Assembly: GCA_019420405.1 (NCBI GenBank)
Contig: JAHZHF010000105.1
Location: 1-9,429, forward strand
Direction of reading: 5' to 3'
Source of the DNA: Clostridiales bacterium
GTDB taxonomy: Bacteria > Bacillota > Clostridia > Lachnospirales > Lachnospiraceae
DNA length: 9,429 nucleotides
Shown here piece by piece: positions 5,756 to 9,429 of the stretch (within the stretch, counting starts at the first letter, position 1; each line of letters begins with the position of its first letter). Below the pieces are notes generated by a model. That model worked only from the letters and a program-made list of their open reading frames with translations. It was not told where the DNA came from and did no database searches. The translations under genes and the position numbers were made by a program.

Positions 5756-6889
5756 ATGGAAACTCCATCATTGAAAAAGAATCTGCCATTGTTGATCGTT
5801 CTGACTTTGTCAGGATCATTTATCGTTTCACTGCCGTGGCTGCGCTCCTACTATTACGCTCCGTTTATGGAGACGTTCGGGATGACAAACACGCAGATGG
5901 GGTTGTGCGGAACTGCCCTTGGCGTGGGAGGGATTGCGGCTTATCTGTTCGGAGGGATCGTCAGTGATTATATTTCTATCAAAAAGATGATACCCGCAGC
6001 AATGATCTCCACAGGTGCACTTGGACTTGTGATGCTCGTGAACCCGGCACCGGCCCTGATGATAGCTATCCATGGCCTGTTTGCCGTTACATGCCTGATG
6101 TTGTTTTTCCCGGCACAGACCAAAGCAGTGCGCGCCCTGGCATCATCCAATGAGCAGGGAAAAGCGTTCGGTATTTTTGAGGGTGGCCGAGGTATTTCAA
6201 ATGCAGTATATCTGGCAATTGCGGCGTTGATATTCGGTCAGATGTCAGTGATCAAAAGCCAGGCTTTCGGTGTGAAAGGGATCATACTGTTTTATTCCTG
6301 CATGACAATCCTCTTGGGCGTGCTTGATATTTTCCTGCTCCGGAAGATCGATGACAAGCAGAAGAGCGACAGTAAAGATGTGGTAAACCTGCGGATGCTC
6401 GCAAAACCATTGAAAATGCCGGCAGTGTGGCTGATGATCGGAATCATCTTTGCCACGCTGACACTGAGCACTGGCTATTATTATATTTCTCCCTATGCAA
6501 ACGAAGTATTTGGCGTGAGCGCGCTTCTTGGAGCGGTACTGTCTTCCTCTTCCCAGTACATACGGCCGATCGCGTCATTTGGTGCCGGGGTCCTCGGTGA
6601 CCGGATCAACAATTCTAAGGTGATGCTGATCGGGCAGATCGGACTGGCGGCAGGATTGATCATTATCCTGTGTACCCCGACAGGCCTGGGTGTGATCCCG
6701 ATCCTGATCGCATGTGTGATGATCTTCTTCTGCATGTATATGTGTGTGACAATGCATTTTGCGATCATGGATGAGGAATACTTCCCGGATGAGTGTGTGG
6801 GCACTGCGATCGGGCTGATCCTTACTTTGATCTGGCTGCGCCGGACAAAGGCGAGACGTGCAGAAATTCTTGCAAATCTGAAGAAATAG
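5756..6889 (+). CDS. MFS transporter, C-terminally shortened
   Basis: This is a major facilitator superfamily permease. The N-terminal half is typical: a hydrophobic first helix (about 11-30), then GGIVSDYISIKKM (66-78), the helix 2-3 loop with the Asp and basic residues of the MFS motif. The second half repeats the pattern with GVLGDRINNSK. It recalls the YihN/sugar-phosphate-permease-like branch, but the substrate cannot be told. The ATG at 5756 is preferred over the GTG at 5747 because GAGGTG (5744-5749) is a well-spaced ribosome site. The 377 residues are short for 12 helices. After GTAIG (349-353) the sequence jumps to LILTLIWLRRTKARR, apparently joining the beginning of helix 11 to the end of helix 12 and losing about 50 residues in frame. 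An odd helix number would put the Lys/Arg-rich tail outside the cell, so folding is doubtful. The DUF3100 gene starts 13 bp later. Confidence 0.85.
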   Translation: METPSLKKNLPLLIVLTLSGSFIVSLPWLRSYYYAPFMETFGMTNTQMGLCGTALGVGGIAAYLFGGIVSDYISIKKMIPAAMISTGALGLVMLVNPAPALMIAIHGLFAVTCLMLFFPAQTKAVRALASSNEQGKAFGIFEGGRGISNAVYLAIAALIFGQMSVIKSQAFGVKGIILFYSCMTILLGVLDIFLLRKIDDKQKSDSKDVVNLRMLAKPLKMPAVWLMIGIIFATLTLSTGYYYISPYANEVFGVSALLGAVLSSSSQYIRPIASFGAGVLGDRINNSKVMLIGQIGLAAGLIIILCTPTGLGVIPILIACVMIFFCMYMCVTMHFAIMDEEYFPDECVGTAIGLILTLIWLRRTKARRAEILANLKK

Positions 6890-6902
6890 AAAAGGAAGTG
6901 AA

Positions 6903-7708
6903 ATGAGTATGGTGAAACAGATGGCCGGACTTATGAAAAGATACCGCTTTTTTTCGTATGGATTCTGTTGTGCTGTATTGCGGCGGAAGTGATCGGACCT
7001 GTTACAATTTCTTTTGGGAAATTTACTGTCACCTTTCTCCCGCTTCTGTATGCTATGATCTTCATGCTGATCGTATATCTTGTGAGACCGATCCGCAGCG
7101 TAGGAGAAGCATGTGTGCCAGCCGCTTCAAAGATGCTGTCTATGGGCGTGGTATTCGCTATGGCGAAATTGGGGATTTCAGGAGGCGCTTCGATCGAACA
7201 GATCATCAGCGCCAGCCCGATCCTGATCCTTCAGAATATCGGAAATATCGGGACTGTGCTGATCGCTCTTCCTGTAGCGCTGCTTCTTGGGATGAAACGG
7301 GAAGCGGTAGGCATGACTTATGCCATGAGCCGTGAGCCTAATGTGGCATTGATCGCGGATAAATACGGAAGCGAGTCAGATGAGTTCAAGGGAGTGATGA
7401 TCTGCTACATCGTTGGAACTGTATTTGGAAGCATTTTTATGAGTGTAGTGCCTCCGGTCTTTATTGCACTTGGGATTTTCAGCCCGGAATCGGCAGCAAT
7501 GGCGGTAGGAGCAGGAAGTTCATCTATGATGGCTGCCGGGCTGGCGGGAGTGATCGAGGCGGCTCCCGCATCAGATCCGGATGTCCTGACTGATTTTGCG
7601 ACGATCAGTAATGTGATCTCATCTGCGATCACAGTATATCTTGGCGTTTTTGTGACGCTGCCATTGAGCAATCTGATCTATAAAGCTGTGAGAAAGAAAC
7701 GGGGGTAA
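6903..7708 (+). CDS. DUF3100-family membrane protein, N-terminus out of frame
   Basis: This multi-helix membrane protein is recognised as DUF3100 (unknown function) by NIGTVLIALPVALLLG, SREPNVALIADKYG and a GAGSSSMMAAG block near the C-terminus. The uninterrupted frame can begin only at TTG 6968, inside the first helix and with no ribosome site. A good start exists at ATG 6903 with AAGGAAG (6892-6898), giving MSMVKQMAGLMKRYRFF, but this frame hits a stop within about 30 codons. Adding one T to the T7 run at 6948-6954 joins the two as MKRYRFFFVWILLCCIAAEVIG, which resembles a normal DUF3100 start. So there is a one-base deletion, a sequencing error, or slippage at the T-run. With the repair the protein is about 268 residues. 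It lies between the MFS gene and a small membrane protein gene (5 bp gap), and is probably a transport or membrane component of the operon. Confidence 0.85.
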
Positions 7709-7713
7709 ATACG

Positions 7714-8211
7714 ATGACCGTGACTGAAGAGAAAACTGAGGGAAGATCACCGAAAAGGAAAAGAGACTGGAAAGGACTTTTTACAGAGTGGGGGATCGGT
7801 CTGGCTGCGGTAGCAGCGCTGACTTTTATATGTAATATCATCGGGTACAGCGGCGGCTTCCTGGAAGCGGTCCCCGGACTTTTGATCCTGTGCGTGATCA
7901 GTGTCCTGGGGCTTGTGGTGAAAGAATTTATGCCGGGTGACCTTCCGGCGGTAACTTATATCGGAATTATCGGTATGCTGGCAGCGATGCCTGCTTCTCC
8001 TGTTTCCGGAGTGGTTATTTACTGGACGGACAAGATCGATCTGATGGCGTCTATTACGCCGATTCTGACATTTGCAGGAGTCCTGCTGGGAAAAGACTGG
8101 AAAGCATTTTTAAAGATCGGATGGAAAGGGATCCTAGTATCTGTACTTACAATATTCGGAACATTTTTCCTGTCCGGATGGATCGCGGAAATGCTGGGGA
8201 AGATACTTTAA
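7714..8211 (+). CDS. Small five-helix membrane protein, DUF3100 partner
   Basis: This 165-residue protein has a basic, soluble N-terminal tail (1-20), then about five hydrophobic segments at 25-46, 52-70, 78-102, 110-126 and 138-162. Recognisable blocks are TYIGIIGMLAAMPASP (81-96) and FAGVLLGKDWKAFLKIGWKG (120-139). I do not recognise a named family. The conserved-looking GKD...FLKIGWKG loop followed by a last helix recalls the ends of some membrane carriers, which is only a resemblance. It starts 5 bp after the DUF3100 stop with a weak G-rich ribosome site (GGGGG at the end of the upstream gene), so its translation is probably coupled. It is the last gene of the operon and is followed by an intrinsic terminator. 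A two-protein membrane complex with the DUF3100 protein is inferred. Confidence 0.8.
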   Translation: MTVTEEKTEGRSPKRKRDWKGLFTEWGIGLAAVAALTFICNIIGYSGGFLEAVPGLLILCVISVLGLVVKEFMPGDLPAVTYIGIIGMLAAMPASPVSGVVIYWTDKIDLMASITPILTFAGVLLGKDWKAFLKIGWKGILVSVLTIFGTFFLSGWIAEMLGKIL

Positions 8212-8231
8212 ATGTGAATATGATAAAGCTG

Positions 8232-8280
8232 AAGGCCGGAGAGCGCTAAGAAAAATCCTTGCGTTTTCCGGTCTTTTATA
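8232..8280 (+). terminator. Rho-independent terminator of the operon
   Basis: GGCCGGAGAGCGC (8234-8246) pairs with GCGTTTTCCGGTC (8261-8273) over 13 positions, three of them G-U. Two more A-T pairs extend the base (8232-8233 with 8274-8275), the loop is 14 nt, and TTTTATATT follows. It begins 20 bp after the stop of the small membrane protein gene. Confidence 0.85.
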
Positions 8281-8485
8281 TTGCGGCGGCGACCACTTCT
8301 TATTCTGGCTGCAGGCTGTTTCTTTTTCCGGATAAGAAAAAGGATCCGGCGGATGTCTGCCGGCTGAATTGTAAGAAATAATGCATTTTAAAATGATAAA
8401 TTGTATAATGTTCACGATAAAATAAGGTGGAAATATTCTATATATACTGCATATAGTCAGAAAACCGGGAAGGGGGGAGACGGCA
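8281..8485. other. Intergenic spacer ahead of the FHA fragment
   Basis: No gene is supported here. It contains short inverted repeats, CCGGAT (8328-8333) with ATCCGG (8344-8349) and CCGGC/GCCGG around 8346-8367, neither followed by a T-run. The right half is AT-rich and carries the TATAAT box described separately. Confidence 0.5.
8382..8409 (+). promoter_or_regulatory. Putative promoter for the FHA gene remnant
   Basis: A perfect TATAAT lies at 8404-8409. The best -35 at 16-bp spacing, TGCATT (8382-8387), is weak. Transcription would start near 8416, about 70 nt before GTG 8486. Confidence 0.45.
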
Positions 8486-8886
8486 GTGAAACAATCGATG
8501 GAAGGATGGACAGATCGAGAAAATGTATACATACCTCCTGTCCTGGGAAACGGATTCAGGGAGAAGATCATGATCAGGGAATATATTCCTCCGCGGGAAA
8601 AACTGAGCCCGCCGGGACGGAGGAATACGCAGGCGATGCTCCCACGGTGTTTGTCTCGGATACGGACTGCGGGGATGACCGGACAGTGCTCGTACAGGAC
8701 CGCCGGCCGGGGGCGGCTTTTATCAGACGGCTGAAAACAGGCGAGACGGTACGCGTGGCAAAAGATGAGTTTGTCATCGGAAAGCAGGCCGGGGCGGACT
8801 ATGTGATACGGGATAACCGGACGGTCAGCCGCAGACATAGACAGTGCTGTCCACCTTATAGCCAGCAGGAGCAAAAAGCTCTTTGA
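8486..8886 (+). pseudogene. FHA-domain protein, truncated and probably frameshifted
   Basis: The recognisable part is the first half of a forkhead-associated (phosphothreonine-binding) domain: FIRRLKTGE, then FVIGKQAGADYVIRDN and TVSRRH. It is preceded by DAPTVFVSDTD...DDRTVLV, a linker of the sort seen ahead of FHA domains in Firmicutes. Resemblance ends exactly at the His codon 8836-8838; the remaining residues (RQCCPPYSQQEQKAL) are antisense to the neighbouring Cna-B gene. The rest of the FHA domain is missing. The likely start is GTG 8486 with AGGGGGGAG (8471-8479), but that frame (KQSMEGWTDREN...REYIPPREK) differs by one base from the FHA frame. One extra A in the A5 run at 8598-8602 would join them as PPREKTEPAGTEEYAGD. 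The frame join is inference; the FHA call is firmer. No partner kinase or phosphatase is in view. Confidence 0.65.
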
Positions 8887-9429
8887 TGTAGACTGTGCCA
8901 GCCTTTACTTCCACGGTATCAGTGTTCCCGCTGTTATCAGTCGTAAGGGTGGCAAGCTGTTTTGTGCAGTCCTTATCAGAATAGACACCATAAGTCGCAC
9001 CAGCGATAGAGTAAAGCCCGTTCCCGTCGGTAATGCTGGCATTACTGGAAGTCTTTTTCAGTGTGGCATTTCCTACGGCAAGTTTCGCCCAGAACTGTCC
9101 AATGTCCTGCCCCTCGCCAGAGTAGATGTAACCGCCACACTCATAGCGTCCTTTATTCTCGCTGGCAAAGGCTTTCGCCCCAGCGTAAACCTCGTTCTGT
9201 ACGGCTTTTGAGATTTCATCATAGGAAGCTCTGACGTTATCGCATTGCCAGCCAAGATGTACGCTCAATCTCTGCCATACGACGCACTGTTCAAGAAGAT
9301 AGACCTGTTTATAATTCAGCTCGCTGTGGCTCTGTGCGTACTGCTTGACGTATTCCAGAGAGAGGGCAACGTCGGAAATCTGGTCGTAGCTCATGCGTGT
9401 GCTTGCGTCGGCTCTGGTCTTGTAGCCGT
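8825..9429 (-). pseudogene. Cna-B/thioester-like surface protein fragment
   Basis: The minus-strand frame is open from the window edge to a stop at 8825-8827, so the 5' end is outside; ATG 9392-9394 is probably internal. The first ~105 residues from that ATG resemble the helical end of a thioester (TQXA-like) adhesin region: LLEQCVVWQRLSVHLGW, then EVYAGAKAFA and GGYIYSGEGQ. A Cna-B-type domain follows: GNATLKKTS (108-116, candidate isopeptide lysines), GLYSIAGATYGVYSD (126-140), and VYIKELFAPAGYKVDSTVY (168-186) with the typical Glu172. It should continue into a TVTV-like strand and further repeats, but stops after VCG, where it meets the FHA remnant. Such proteins are cell-wall-anchored adhesins or pilins and are often carried by conjugative elements in Lachnospiraceae. 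It lacks any sorting signal, so it is truncated. Confidence 0.75.

Noticed and set aside
5226..5819. 197-codon minus-strand open frame opposite the M20 C-terminal half
   Set aside because: It is a shadow of the amidohydrolase frame, which carries the family motifs.
8328..8367. Short inverted repeats as a second terminator or attachment site
   Set aside because: The arms are only 5-6 bp, no T-run follows, and there is no integrase or direct repeat nearby.
8134..8874. 246-codon minus-strand open frame
   Set aside because: It crosses the operon terminator and the FHA domain in antisense and shows no conserved motif.
1..9429. CRISPR array, tRNA or rRNA genes, phage-defence or toxin-antitoxin system
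   Set aside because: No regularly spaced repeats, cloverleaf-like sequence or rRNA-like stretch was seen, and no gene pair resembles a known defence module.

Overview
The window looks like a Firmicutes chromosome, most likely a Clostridia/Lachnospiraceae-type gut anaerobe. The reasons are strong AGGAGG-type ribosome sites, sigma-A-like promoters, a two-subunit iron-sulphur L-serine dehydratase in the sdaAB-sdaAA order, an IS1182-type transposase remnant, a DUF3100 membrane protein and a Cna-B/pilin-like surface protein fragment. No species can be named from the sequence alone.

Layout. Positions 1-190 hold the broken N-terminal end of an IS1182-like transposase. Between it and the next gene lies an orphan leftward promoter with perfect consensus boxes (209-236) and a 16-bp perfect palindrome (177-192). 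Positions 233-1816 (minus strand) carry sdaAB-sdaAA, a complete L-serine dehydratase operon that is visibly richer in G+C than the rest. It is divergent from a LysR-type regulator (1993-2916), and the two share overlapping promoters in an AT-rich 176-bp gap with dyad sequences. A MocR-like (GntR plus aminotransferase-fold) regulator follows at 2999-4321. After a dense regulatory stretch (4323-4447), a plus-strand operon runs M20 amidohydrolase (4466-5684), MFS transporter (5756-6889), DUF3100 membrane protein (6903-7708) and a small five-helix membrane protein (7714-8211). It closes with a clear intrinsic terminator (8232-8280). The right end holds a truncated FHA-domain gene (8486-8838) that runs tail-to-tail into a truncated Cna-B/thioester-like surface protein gene (minus strand, 8838 to the window edge).

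How the genes may work together (inference). The MocR-like regulator probably controls the amidohydrolase-transporter-DUF3100 operon through TGGTAC half-sites placed over its putative promoter. The operon would import or export an N-acylated amino acid or similar amide and hydrolyse it. The LysR regulator probably controls the serine dehydratase.

The most striking observation is decay. Three genes in a row appear to have lost internal segments of roughly 40-60 codons: MocR (in frame), M20 (out of frame) and MFS (in frame, removing most of the last two helices). The DUF3100 gene and the FHA gene each appear shifted by one base in a homopolymer. Both ends of the window are cut gene remnants. 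The catalytic lysine of the MocR aminotransferase fold is also replaced by leucine. The locus is either a decaying accessory region or partly an assembly product; read-level checks would separate these.
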